Below are positions 16,288 to 24,454 of a DNA stretch of 64,000 nt, piece after piece. The position numbers and the translations under genes were made by a program. Under the pieces are notes generated by a model. The model worked only from the letters and a program-made list of their open reading frames with translations. It made no database searches and was not told the DNA's origin. Numbering within the stretch: the stretch's first letter is position 1; each line of letters starts with the position of its first letter. The stretch lies in the NCBI GenBank assembly GCA_938015525.1, contig CALLPC010000022.1, positions 1 to 64,000 on the forward strand. Reading direction: 5' to 3'. This stretch comes from an uncultured Dehalococcoidia bacterium (GTDB lineage Bacteria; Chloroflexota; Dehalococcoidia; Tepidiformales; Tepidiformaceae).

Positions 16288-18132
16288 TCAGCCGTACAGC
16301 GCTCGCACCCGGTCCATCTGCCAGCGCGCGCCGCGCAGCATCGTCTCCCCCAGCGTCTCCCACGCCGGCTGCGCATGCGCATGGTACCAGTCAGCCAGCG
16401 CCCGGAGGTGAAGCTCGGCCATCCCCAGGTGCGCAGCTGCCTGCTCCGCCCGTCCGTCGAGCGCCGCGTCCCATGCGAGCACCCGCTCGGCGAGGTGCAT
16501 CCCCGCTGCCGCCGTCGGGGCCAGCTCATCGACGGCCTCCATCGCCAGCCCGCTGCCGACGGCCAGCGGCAGCGCCTGCACCGCTGACGCAAACCTCCCG
16601 AGGGCCTCCCGCGCGCGCCCGGCCAGGGCCCGCAGCTCCTCCCGCGGGCTCTCCCCATAGTCCAGCACATCCGACCGCGCCCCCGGTTCCAGCGCTCCCC
16701 GCTCCAGCAGCAGCCGGCAGGCCGCGTCCAGCCGCCGGTACATCGCCGCAAACTCCCCTGCCTGGTCCCCGAAGCACCCCCGGGTGAACTCGTCCAGCCC
16801 GTGTACGGCGTCGCCCCCGCCGTCCCACGCGCACCGCGCGAACCACCACCCGTGCCACACCGGTCCCACCCACGGACGCGGCGATACCGCAAGGTCGAAG
16901 ACTCCCCCCAACCCCAGCCGCGCGTACGCTGCCAGGTCGCCGGGGACTACCTCCAGCAGCGGCGGGGCCATCCACTTGAATAGCACCCCGTCGCTGTAAT
17001 ACTCGAACACCCGCACCCGTCCCGGTCCGCCGAACCACTCCGCCAGCCGCTCGAGCCCGGCCAGGTGCTCCCGGTTCCGCGCGCACTCCCGGTCGCCCAG
17101 CGCGTGCGCATAGCACCGGTTGCGCGGCGCCCAGAGCGCCACCACGTTCGCCCGCGGCCGCACCCGCACCGGCGCCTCCAGCGAATCGTGGTAGGCGAGG
17201 TGAGCGATGTGCGCCGCCGGGTCCAGCCGCTCCAGCACCTCGGCCGCCAGGTTCGTCGCCGCCAGCGCCTGGTCCGAGGGCGTCATCGCCGCGCATCCCG
17301 CGCACTGGCACCAGCCGCCTCCGCGCAGGTCATCTGCCCACAGGTGATACACGCCGAATCCGGGAAAGCGCGCGAAGAACCGCTCGGCCCCCGCCTGCAG
17401 CGCCGCCCGTGCCCCGCCGTCCGAGAGGCAGAGGTTATGCCGCGGCTGCCGCACCCCATCCCGAAGCGGAAACCACTCCGGGTGCGCCTCGAACGCCTCC
17501 CGCGGCAGCAGCGTCGAGAGATGGTGACCGCCGAACTCCAGCCGCAGCCCGAGCCGCCGCGCCTCGACAGCGACCTCCGCTCCCTCCCGGTCCCACAGCT
17601 CGAACAGGCGCCCCGCCCCGCCCGCTCGCCCCGCCTCCCAGCGGCTCGGCGGCGTGTCGTGGAAGAACACGCTCGTCAGCCCGTTTCGGCTCGCGAACGG
17701 CAGCCAGTCACGCCACGCCTCATGGAGCCCGTCGCAGCCGAGCACGATGCCCCGCTCGAAAAACGCAGGCTGCACCTCGTACCGGCCCTCGGAAAGCGGC
17801 TCACGGGATGTCCCCCCGGCCCGCGCCGCGCCCGGCCGCGGGATCAACACGCCGGTCTTCCGCAGCACCCACGCGACGCCGTCGAGGAGCTCACGCCGTC
17901 CCCGCCCCGCGATGACGAGCCTCCCCGGTGCAGCCTCGACCGCGAACGAGCCCGCCCCCGCCCCCGGCTCCTCACGAAACGCAACCTCGCCGCTCCCCGC
18001 AGCCTCGCCGCGCACCCCAGCCGCGAGCAGCGCACTGCGCAGCTCCCCCGCTGCCGCCAGCGCAGCCTCACCCCCCTCCGCGGTCACGCTCCATGTCCGC
18101 ACCAGCCGCACGTCGATAGCCACGGGGGCCAT
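16288..18132 (-). CDS. DUF4838-like glycoside-hydrolase-related protein
   Basis: 614 aa. The N-terminal part (about 1-110) resembles the small domain preceding alpha-glucuronidase-type barrels. The centre has GLTSVFFHDTP, then HNLCLSDGG and a cysteine-rich YHLWADDLRGGGWCQCAGC, the signature I associate with DUF4838 proteins. A helical C-terminus follows. No signal peptide is seen, so it would act in the cytoplasm. A carbohydrate role is inferred from the fold only. GGGAG stands just before the ATG. It ends 52 bp upstream of the merR start and might be a target of that regulator, although it lies upstream of merR rather than downstream. Confidence 0.6.
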   Translation of the reverse strand: MAPVAIDVRLVRTWSVTAEGGEAALAAAGELRSALLAAGVRGEAAGSGEVAFREEPGAGAGSFAVEAAPGRLVIAGRGRRELLDGVAWVLRKTGVLIPRPGAARAGGTSREPLSEGRYEVQPAFFERGIVLGCDGLHEAWRDWLPFASRNGLTSVFFHDTPPSRWEAGRAGGAGRLFELWDREGAEVAVEARRLGLRLEFGGHHLSTLLPREAFEAHPEWFPLRDGVRQPRHNLCLSDGGARAALQAGAERFFARFPGFGVYHLWADDLRGGGWCQCAGCAAMTPSDQALAATNLAAEVLERLDPAAHIAHLAYHDSLEAPVRVRPRANVVALWAPRNRCYAHALGDRECARNREHLAGLERLAEWFGGPGRVRVFEYYSDGVLFKWMAPPLLEVVPGDLAAYARLGLGGVFDLAVSPRPWVGPVWHGWWFARCAWDGGGDAVHGLDEFTRGCFGDQAGEFAAMYRRLDAACRLLLERGALEPGARSDVLDYGESPREELRALAGRAREALGRFASAVQALPLAVGSGLAMEAVDELAPTAAAGMHLAERVLAWDAALDGRAEQAAAHLGMAELHLRALADWYHAHAQPAWETLGETMLRGARWQMDRVRALYG

Positions 18133-18170
18133 TCTCCCGGCTCCCCGGGACCTGTTCCACCCCGCCCCCC

Positions 18171-18767
18171 TCAGGACGCCTGCGCCGCCTCAGGCCCCGC
18201 AAGCCCCTCGACCACCTGCCGCACGAACGCCCGCTGCGCTGGCAGCAGGTCCGAGTACTGCAGCCGCAGCACCACCCCCTCCCCGTCCTCCTCCGCCCCG
18301 ACCACCATGCAGAGCAGCTCGCTGCTGAACGGCCCCGCCCACACCCGCACCTGCACCTGCCGCCCTCCCGGCCGGCTGCCGAGCCGGACCGCCATCCCCC
18401 CCATCGAGATATCCAGCATCCGCCCGTCCTGCCGCGAATTCCCGAGCACCGAGCGGACTTCCACGCGGTAGTTCGCCCGAAACCGCGGGTACGCCCTTCG
18501 GTCCACCGGCCGCCACGGCCCCATCGCCCGGAACGCTACCGCCCGCTCCGAATGGCCCATGTACGCCACCGGCTGCGTCATCCGCGTGCTGCCGTCCAGC
18601 GCCACCAGGACGTACGTACCGCCCGGGTCCCACGCCGGCATCGCCCCCGCAATCCGCACGGCCACCCCGCCCTCCCGCACCGCAGCCACCTCCCCCGGCC
18701 ACTGGGCCGGCTGCGCCGCGCGAAGCACCACCGTCACCGGCGTCCCCGGCACCGGAAACCGCGTCAT
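18171..18767 (-). CDS. PilZ-domain protein (c-di-GMP effector)
   Basis: 198 aa from the ATG at 18767; the frame extends to 18806. A YcgR-like N-terminal beta domain (about 1-90) is followed by a PilZ domain with both c-di-GMP motifs, RRAYPR (RxxxR type) and DISMGG (DxSxGG). It should bind cyclic di-GMP and relay it to motility or surface functions in the cytoplasm. The first in-frame Met is preceded by an Arg/Gly-rich stretch unlike a protein start, and GGGGTGGG precedes the chosen ATG. It is divergent from the RimI gene with about 70 bp between. Confidence 0.85.
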   Translation of the reverse strand: MTRFPVPGTPVTVVLRAAQPAQWPGEVAAVREGGVAVRIAGAMPAWDPGGTYVLVALDGSTRMTQPVAYMGHSERAVAFRAMGPWRPVDRRAYPRFRANYRVEVRSVLGNSRQDGRMLDISMGGMAVRLGSRPGGRQVQVRVWAGPFSSELLCMVVGAEEDGEGVVLRLQYSDLLPAQRAFVRQVVEGLAGPEAAQAS

Positions 18768-18838
18768 CCCACCCCGGTTATCGGCACCTGCACCCCGCTT
18801 CCTCACCGGCCTCAGGCGAACCCGCTACGATCACCTCC

Positions 18839-19435
18839 GTGGAACGCCCTTCGCTCGAACCGATGACCCCCGCCGATATCCCCGCCGTCATCGCCATCGA
18901 ACGCGCCGCCTACTCCGCTGGCTGGCCCACCACCGTCTTCGAACGCGAGCTCACCACCAACGCCCTCGCCCGCTACCTCATCGCCCGGGAGGGGCCGCCC
19001 GGCGCCCCTCCTGTCGCCTTCGGAGGCGTCTGGCTCATGGTCGACCAGGCCCACGTCGTCACCATCGCTGTCCGCCCCGAATGCCAGCGCCGCGGCTTCG
19101 GACGTCTCGTCCTCCACGGCCTCGTCGAACTCGCTACCCTGGCCGGCATGGAGTCCGTCACCCTCGAAGTCCGCCCGTCCAACGAGCCCGCGCGCGCACT
19201 CTACCGCCGCTACGGCTTCTACGAAGTCGGCATCCGCAAGCGCTACTACGCCGACAACCACGAAGACGCCATCATCATGACCACCGAACCGCTCGACTCC
19301 CCGGCCTACCGCGCCCGCCTCGCACGCCTCCGCAGCGAACTCGGCGCCCGCTTCCCCGCCGGCTTCACCGCCCGCCACCTCGAGGCAGTCCTCCCCGCCT
19401 GGTCGGCGGCAGCGCAGGAAAAACCCGGCCCGTGA
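18839..19435 (+). CDS. rimI: GNAT N-acetyltransferase, RimI-like
   Basis: 198 aa. The acetyl-CoA pyrophosphate loop is VRPECQRRGFGRLVL, and NEPARALYRRYGF plus KRYYADNHEDAIIM match ribosomal-protein-alanine acetyltransferases, which acetylate the N-terminus of S18 or other proteins. About 45 extra C-terminal residues follow the GNAT core. A GTG start at 18839 follows TACGAT (18826-18831) by 7 nt with no Shine-Dalgarno, so the mRNA is probably leaderless. Its stop overlaps the next gene's start as GTGA. It could also be another GNAT; the RimI call rests on the C-terminal motif. Confidence 0.8.
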   Translation: MERPSLEPMTPADIPAVIAIERAAYSAGWPTTVFERELTTNALARYLIAREGPPGAPPVAFGGVWLMVDQAHVVTIAVRPECQRRGFGRLVLHGLVELATLAGMESVTLEVRPSNEPARALYRRYGFYEVGIRKRYYADNHEDAIIMTTEPLDSPAYRARLARLRSELGARFPAGFTARHLEAVLPAWSAAAQEKPGP

Positions 19436-19986
19436 AGACCATCTACTGCACCGCGACCAGCCTCGACGGGTTCATCGCCGATACGTCGAACTCCCTCGAC
19501 TGGCTCTTCCAGTTCGGCGCCCCCGAGCCGCTGGAGTGGACCGCCTTCGAAGCCCGTATCGGCGCCATCGCCATGGGCGCCACCACCTACCGCTGGCTCC
19601 TCGAGAACGACCTCATGCGCCCCGGAGCTGCACCGAAACCCTGGCCGTACCGCCAGCCCACATGGGTGTTCACCCACCACACCCTCCCCGTCCCCCCTGG
19701 CGGCGACATCCGTTTCGTCCAGGGCGACGTCCGCCCCGTCCACGATGAAATGGCTGCCGCCGCCGGCGGCAGCGACATCTGGCTCGTCGGCGGCGGCGAC
19801 CTCGTCGGGCAGTTTTGGGATACCGGCCTCCTCGACGAAATCATCGTCACCATCGCACCGGTCACCCTCGGCGCCGGCGCTCCGCTCCTCCCGCGCGCGG
19901 TCACCCGGCCTCCGCTCCGCCTCCGCGGCGTCCGCCAGCTCACCGAGGCCTTCGTCGAGCTGACCTACGACGTCCAGCGCCCCTAG
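19432..19986 (+). CDS. RibD C-terminal/dihydrofolate-reductase-like reductase
   Basis: 184 aa from the GTG at 19432, which overlaps the rimI stop as GTGA. The RibD-C fold is recognisable: TATSLDGFIAD at the start, GATTYRWL, then DIWLVGGGDLVGQFWDTGLLDEIIVTIAPVTLGAG. The family includes riboflavin-pathway reductases and many stand-alone reductases of unknown substrate that use NADPH. No deaminase domain is attached, so this is not full RibD. Its TAG stop interlocks with the stop of the convergent gene in CTAG. Confidence 0.85.
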   Translation: MKTIYCTATSLDGFIADTSNSLDWLFQFGAPEPLEWTAFEARIGAIAMGATTYRWLLENDLMRPGAAPKPWPYRQPTWVFTHHTLPVPPGGDIRFVQGDVRPVHDEMAAAAGGSDIWLVGGGDLVGQFWDTGLLDEIIVTIAPVTLGAGAPLLPRAVTRPPLRLRGVRQLTEAFVELTYDVQRP

Positions 19987-20327
19987 GACGCGCTGCTCGA
20001 ACCCTCGAGCTCCCGCACCAGCTCCCGCAGCACCCGCTCCGCCCGCTCCAGCCGGGCGTGGATCCCCCACGGCCCGTGGATGTTCAGGGTCATGTTCTCC
20101 GCCTGGCCGCGGACACCCGGCAGCCGCCCCCGCTTCCCGGCAGCCTCGTAATACCGCTCCAGCTCCGGCGAACCCTCACCATAGATCGCCGTCAAAATCT
20201 CGACCGTCCGGTCGTCCCACAGGTCATAATCGAACGGGTTCGGACCGCTGCCGCGCAGCCGGCCAATGCTCTCAATCTGCCGCTCGAGCCGCTCCTTCGC
20301 CCGTCCCGGGTTCGCCACCTTCGTCAT
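19983..20327 (-). CDS. Conserved small protein of unknown function
   Basis: 114 aa. It starts MTKVANPGRAKERLERQIESIGRL, contains GPNPFDYDLWDDRTVEILTAIYGEGS (in two pieces, residues about 27-53) and ends in a charged helix (about 90-112, LERAERVLRELVREL). No membrane segment or known domain is seen. The frame extends to 20411, but TACACT (20335-20340, minus strand) ends 7 nt before the ATG at 20327, fixing a leaderless start and giving a sensible N-terminus. Confidence 0.65.
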   Translation of the reverse strand: MTKVANPGRAKERLERQIESIGRLRGSGPNPFDYDLWDDRTVEILTAIYGEGSPELERYYEAAGKRGRLPGVRGQAENMTLNIHGPWGIHARLERAERVLRELVRELEGSSSAS

Positions 20328-20367
20328 CACCGCGAGTGTACCGGCTCCCGCGCCACCGGCAAGCCGT

Positions 20368-20844
20368 CTAGGCTGCCCGGGCCTCCCCCTGCAGCTCGTA
20401 CGCCAGGTCACCCAGCCGCACCAGCGCCGCCAGCACCTCGGTCTCGCTTCCGTCGGTCAGCCCCAGCGCGCTCCCGAACGCTTCCTTCAGCTGTCCCTCC
20501 GCGCTCCCATCGTAAAACGCCACCGGCCGCATCACCCCGAGGCTCGCGCTGCAGACGACCCGCCCGCGCCCGTCCCGCCAGGCCAGCGCCAGCGCCACCT
20601 GGTCTACCCCGAACGGCCGCCGCATGCCCGCCATCTCCTCCCGCGCCCACATCGCAACCTCGGCGGCCAGCCGCGCCGGGTCCGCGCCCCCGTCACACCG
20701 CCAGGCCCGCTCCGAAACGCCCACGCCGCCCCGGATGAGCTCCTCCACCCGCCGGCGCGTACCCCAGGACCGCCATCGCCGCAGCATCACCCCGATCGTC
20801 GACACTCCGCGCGCCTGCGCTCCCTCCCCGCCGACGACTGTCAC
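20368..20844 (-). CDS. Hypothetical protein
   Basis: 158 aa at most, from a GTG at 20844 with GGAGG close upstream. A later start at the Met of MLRRWRSWG (20787) is possible. The sequence has a basic N-terminus, two Trp/Cys-containing segments (SERAWRCDGG, VVCSASLG) and an acidic helical C-terminus. I recognise no family. It ends 40 bp upstream of the small gene at 19983-20327 and is divergent from the gene at 20893. Confidence 0.5.
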   Translation of the reverse strand: MTVVGGEGAQARGVSTIGVMLRRWRSWGTRRRVEELIRGGVGVSERAWRCDGGADPARLAAEVAMWAREEMAGMRRPFGVDQVALALAWRDGRGRVVCSASLGVMRPVAFYDGSAEGQLKEAFGSALGLTDGSETEVLAALVRLGDLAYELQGEARAA

Positions 20845-20892
20845 CCCTCCGTCACTCGCCAGCCCCTCCCGCTCCCCCTACAATCACGGCAC

Positions 20893-21342
20893 GTGGACAA
20901 CGACTTCAACGTCGACCTCGATGATATTATCGCCGCGCTCCGCGGCCACGATGTCGTCTTGGTCCGGTTCGTGACCGTGCCGCGCCGTCTCCTCTTCGAC
21001 TTCCGCTCGACCCCGGTCGACCCTCCGCTCGTCCGCGTCGTTGACCCACTTCCCTCGATCGAGGCCCGCTATCAGCACCTGCGCGGCCTCCGCCCCCGCT
21101 TCGGCGAACCCCGCAGGCTCATCTCCGTCTTCTGGCCTCGCTTCGCCGCCTCCTTCCGCCACACTGGAGCCTGGGACAATGTCCGCGCCCGCCTCGCCGC
21201 CTCCGGCCACGCCGCCGCCATCCCCGGTGCCGAAGCCGCCCTCGCCGAGCTCGTCACCTTCGAACAGGTCTGCCAGCGCGAAGCCATCCTCGGCGGCCGC
21301 GCCTTCCGCACCCTCTGGAGCGCTTCCCCTTCCCCACGGTGA
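20893..21342 (+). CDS. Unknown protein coupled to a minimal zincin
   Basis: 149 aa from the GTG at 20893: VDNDFNVDLDDIIAALRG at the N-terminus, then VPRRLLFDFRST and a basic, Arg-rich middle. No domain is recognised. TACAAT (20879-20884) ends 8 nt before the GTG and no Shine-Dalgarno is present, so the mRNA is probably leaderless. Its stop overlaps the zincin start as GTGA, so the two are made together and may act together. Confidence 0.65.
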   Translation: MDNDFNVDLDDIIAALRGHDVVLVRFVTVPRRLLFDFRSTPVDPPLVRVVDPLPSIEARYQHLRGLRPRFGEPRRLISVFWPRFAASFRHTGAWDNVRARLAASGHAAAIPGAEAALAELVTFEQVCQREAILGGRAFRTLWSASPSPR

Positions 21343-21716
21343 GCCGCATCGACCGCAAGACCTTCCGCCGCCTCGTCCGCGAAGCCGTGGCCAGCCTCCC
21401 GCCCGAGCTCCTCGCGCGCGTCCACAACGTCGACATCGTCATCGAATCCCGCCCGACCGCCCGCGACCGCAGGCTCGCCGGCATCGGCCCGAATGACCTC
21501 CTCCTCGGCCTCTACCACGGCATCCCGCTCACCCGCCGCGGCGAAAACTACAACCTCGTCGCCCCCGATAAGATCTCCATCTACCAGGACCACATCGAAG
21601 CCATCTGCACCACCGACGATGAAGTGCGCGAACAGGTCCGCAAGACCGTCCTCCACGAGCTCGGCCACTACTTCGGCATCGATGATGACCGCCTCCACGA
21701 GCTCGGCATGGGCTGA
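21339..21716 (+). CDS. Minimal zincin-type metallopeptidase (HExxH)
   Basis: 125 aa. The active site is VLHELGHYFGIDDDRLHELG: His-Glu-x-x-His binds zinc, and a third ligand is likely in the following DD/H segment. The length and the position of the motif near the C-terminus match the small 'possibl zinc metallopeptidase' family (zincin_1). No signal peptide, so it is cytoplasmic; substrates are unknown. It overlaps the preceding gene by GTGA (start GTG 21339). The LCP gene after it has its own promoter. Confidence 0.85.
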   Translation: MSRIDRKTFRRLVREAVASLPPELLARVHNVDIVIESRPTARDRRLAGIGPNDLLLGLYHGIPLTRRGENYNLVAPDKISIYQDHIEAICTTDDEVREQVRKTVLHELGHYFGIDDDRLHELGMG

Positions 21717-21745
21717 ACCCCGCAATGTCCCGGTAAAGGCTCCGT

Positions 21746-21775
21746 TTGACCCTCGCCGCGAACCCCGCGTAGCTT
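21746..21775 (+). promoter_or_regulatory. Promoter for the LCP gene, TTGACC-18-TAGCTT
   Basis: TTGACC (21746-21751) and TAGCTT (21770-21775) are spaced by 18 nt. The -10 ends 7 nt before the GTG at 21783, so transcription should start at or next to that codon. Confidence 0.65.
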
Positions 21776-21782
21776 GAAACCC

Positions 21783-23216
21783 GTGACAGGCCGCGTCGAG
21801 CCCTCCCCCTACCAGCCCGCGCGCGCCGTCGCCCGGCCGTCGCGAGCGGCGCACGCGCTCCTCTCCCCTTCCCAGCGGCTCCTCTTCGTCCTCGCCCTCA
21901 CCACCTTCGCCCTCGCCTCCCTCTACTCCAGCCTCGCGCTCCTCGCCCGCGTCACCCCCGCCCTCTTCCCCGGCCGCTCACTGACCGACCTTGGCATCAT
22001 CCGTCCCCTCGCCAGCCTCAACACCCCCCTCGTCTCCATCACCAGCCCCGGCCAGGATAGCGTCCTCCGCAAGCGCATCAACCTCCTCATCCTCGGCATC
22101 GACAAGCGCCCCGGCTACCGGTTCGAAGACGACCCGAACAGCGGCTACCTCACCGACACCATCATGGTCGCCACCATCGACCCCGTCGCGAAGACCTCCG
22201 CCGTCCTCAGCTTCCCCCGCGACCTCTGGATCGACGTCGCCAACCCCCGCGCTCCCGAAAGCCAGCGCCGCATCAACCAGTCCTTCGGAGACGGCGTCCG
22301 CGCTACCGGCTCCATCAAAGGCGGCATCGAAGAGCTCAAAGCCGACCTGAAACTCAACTTCGGCATCGAAATCGACCACTACGTCATCCTCGATTTCGAA
22401 GGCGTCGAACTCCTCGTCGATGCCCTCGGCGGCGTCGACGTCGATATCCCCCCGGACCTCGCCGTCCCCCGCTGGTACTACTCCGACGACGACATCCACG
22501 CAGTCTGGGTCGAATTCCCGCCCGGCCTCAACCACCTCGATGGCTACCACGCCGTCGCCTTCGGCCGCCACCGCGAATACGACTCCGACCTCAAGCGCGT
22601 GAAGCGCCAGCAGCTCGTTCTCCAGGCAGCCCTCAACAAAGCCTTCCAGCTCGATATCCTCCGCGACCCCGCCGGCCTCTGGAACGCCTACGCCTCCACC
22701 GTGAAAACCGATATCCCCTACGCCAAGTTCCCCGGCTACCTCGACCTCCTCCGCTCCACCAACGGCCGCCTCAAAACGTACTCCCTCGGCGACCCGGTCA
22801 ACGACGTCCCCACCGTTACCGGTTTCACGACCGCTGCCGGCGCCGCTGTCCTCGCCTGGAACCCCGAAAACGTCCAGTACTGGCTGAGCCAGGTCTTCAC
22901 CAAGGCCGCCTACAGCGAAAGCAACGTCGAAATCCAAAACGGCTACGGGCCCGATGGCACTGCCCGCGCAGCAGCCCTCGGCCGCTACCTCGCCTACGTC
23001 AAAGGCCTCCCCACCGTCTACTACGGCCCCGATGCCCCACAGCAGCCGCGCACCACCATCACCCTCTACCACGTCGACCGGCGCGTCCTCGCCGAGGACA
23101 TCGCAAAGTGGCTCGGCATCCCGGCATCCGACATCATCGTCGTCCCCTCGACCGATACCGCCCTGCCCGACGTGGTCATCACGATCGGCCGCGACTTCAA
23201 GGTCCCCGGCACCTGA
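21783..23216 (+). CDS. LytR-CpsA-Psr (LCP) family cell-wall glycopolymer ligase
   Basis: 477 aa. The membrane anchor at about 35-60 is followed by the extracellular LCP domain: INLLILGIDKRPG, TDTIMVATIDP, VLSFPRDLWID (conserved Arg for pyrophosphate), then INQSFGDG, VDALGGVDVDIP and HLDGYHAVAFGRHR. A C-terminal LytR_C-like domain (about 370-475) ends with IIVVPS and DVVITIG. LCP enzymes move lipid-linked polymers onto peptidoglycan or other acceptors at the cell surface. The open frame allows a TTG at 21774, but that codon lies inside the -10 box, so the leaderless GTG at 21783 is chosen. Confidence 0.9.
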   Translation: MTGRVEPSPYQPARAVARPSRAAHALLSPSQRLLFVLALTTFALASLYSSLALLARVTPALFPGRSLTDLGIIRPLASLNTPLVSITSPGQDSVLRKRINLLILGIDKRPGYRFEDDPNSGYLTDTIMVATIDPVAKTSAVLSFPRDLWIDVANPRAPESQRRINQSFGDGVRATGSIKGGIEELKADLKLNFGIEIDHYVILDFEGVELLVDALGGVDVDIPPDLAVPRWYYSDDDIHAVWVEFPPGLNHLDGYHAVAFGRHREYDSDLKRVKRQQLVLQAALNKAFQLDILRDPAGLWNAYASTVKTDIPYAKFPGYLDLLRSTNGRLKTYSLGDPVNDVPTVTGFTTAAGAAVLAWNPENVQYWLSQVFTKAAYSESNVEIQNGYGPDGTARAAALGRYLAYVKGLPTVYYGPDAPQQPRTTITLYHVDRRVLAEDIAKWLGIPASDIIVVPSTDTALPDVVITIGRDFKVPGT

Positions 23217-23232
23217 CCCGGTCGGTCGGCGG

Positions 23233-24417
23233 CTACTCTGCCGCCTTCGGCGCCTCGAAACCCCCATCCAGCGCCCGCCGCGCCAGCTGCTCCAGCGCCC
23301 GGTCCTCCAGCGGCGGGTTGTGCAGCGGCGCCCGGACGTCCCGGAAGTACCGCTCCAGCGGCCGCGTGCGCTGCAGGCTCACCCCGCCCACCACCCGCAT
23401 CGCCAGCTCCGCTGCCTCGATGCACGCGTTCAGCGTCTCGACCTTCGCCGCTGCCACCCGGTCGATCGCCGGCATCCCCTCCCCTGGCTGCTCCGCCCAC
23501 GCCCGCGCCGCATCCCACATCAGCGCCCGGCTCCGCTGCAGCAGCAGGTCCATCCGTGCCACCCGCATCCGCACCCCCGGCATCTCCCGGATCGGCCGCT
23601 GGCTGTTCGGCGTCCGCTCCCGCGCGAAACCGACCGCGTAGTCCCGCGCCGCCGTCGCTACCCCGATCGTCACCGCGCAGAGCCCCAGGGCGAACCACGC
23701 CATCCCCGCACCCGCACGAGGGTCCGGCGAACCGACCTCCCGGGAATTCAGCAGCCGGTCTGCAGGCAGCCGAACCCCCTCGAGGACGACATCGTGGCTC
23801 CCGGTCGCCCGCATCCCCAGCGCGTCCCACGTCTCTACCACCCGCAAGCCCGGTTCGCCCCGCATCACCAGGAAGTTCCCCACCCGCGCCGGTCCCTCGC
23901 CGCCATCGTCGATCCGCGCCAGCACGATGAAGGAATGCAGGACCGGCGCCAGCGTCGTGAACGTCTTCCTCCCGCTCAGCACCCACCCGTCGCCCTCCCG
24001 CCGGGCCGCCGTGTCCGGCAGCCCGCCCCCCGAAGGGCTCCCCAACCCCTCCTCGGTCGCCACCGTGTTCACCAGCTCTCCCCGTTCCACGGCACCCCGG
24101 CAGAACCGCTCGAACCACCGCTCAGGGTAGCTCGGCGCCTCCCGCTCCTGCCCGAACGTCTTCAAATGCATCATGAACGCCAGCGCCGTCGACCCGTCTC
24201 CGCGCGCCAGCGCTTCCAGCACCCCCAGGTACGTCGCGAGCGTCGCTTCCGCGCCCCCGTACCGCCGCGGCACGGTCAGCCCGTAAAACCCGGCTGCCCG
24301 CAGCTCCTCGAAGTTTTCGAACGGGAACGACCCCTCGCGGTCGTGAAGCCCGGCCCGCCCCGCGAAACGCTCCGCGAGCTCCCGTGCCCGCTCGACCCAG
24401 CCGCGGTCCGGTTTCAT
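23233..24417 (-). CDS. Acyl-CoA dehydrogenase-family flavoprotein without the usual catalytic Glu
   Basis: 394 aa. The helical N-domain (YGGAEATLATYLGVLEAL), a central beta barrel (TEEG...GWVLSGRKTFTT) and the C-terminal helical domain match FAD acyl-CoA dehydrogenases. At the C-terminal active site, where most members have a Glu after RD, this protein reads RDVRAPLHNPPLED, like the flavin-dependent monooxygenase/desulfurisation branch. It may oxygenate rather than dehydrogenate. A GTG at 24423 is possible, but TAGACT (24425-24430) ends 7 nt before the ATG at 24417, indicating a leaderless start. The MMPL gene lies 31 bp further up on the same strand. Confidence 0.85.
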   Translation of the reverse strand: MKPDRGWVERARELAERFAGRAGLHDREGSFPFENFEELRAAGFYGLTVPRRYGGAEATLATYLGVLEALARGDGSTALAFMMHLKTFGQEREAPSYPERWFERFCRGAVERGELVNTVATEEGLGSPSGGGLPDTAARREGDGWVLSGRKTFTTLAPVLHSFIVLARIDDGGEGPARVGNFLVMRGEPGLRVVETWDALGMRATGSHDVVLEGVRLPADRLLNSREVGSPDPRAGAGMAWFALGLCAVTIGVATAARDYAVGFARERTPNSQRPIREMPGVRMRVARMDLLLQRSRALMWDAARAWAEQPGEGMPAIDRVAAAKVETLNACIEAAELAMRVVGGVSLQRTRPLERYFRDVRAPLHNPPLEDRALEQLARRALDGGFEAPKAAE

Positions 24418-24454
24418 GCCCACGAGTCTAACCCGTGGTCCGCGCCCGTGCCGG

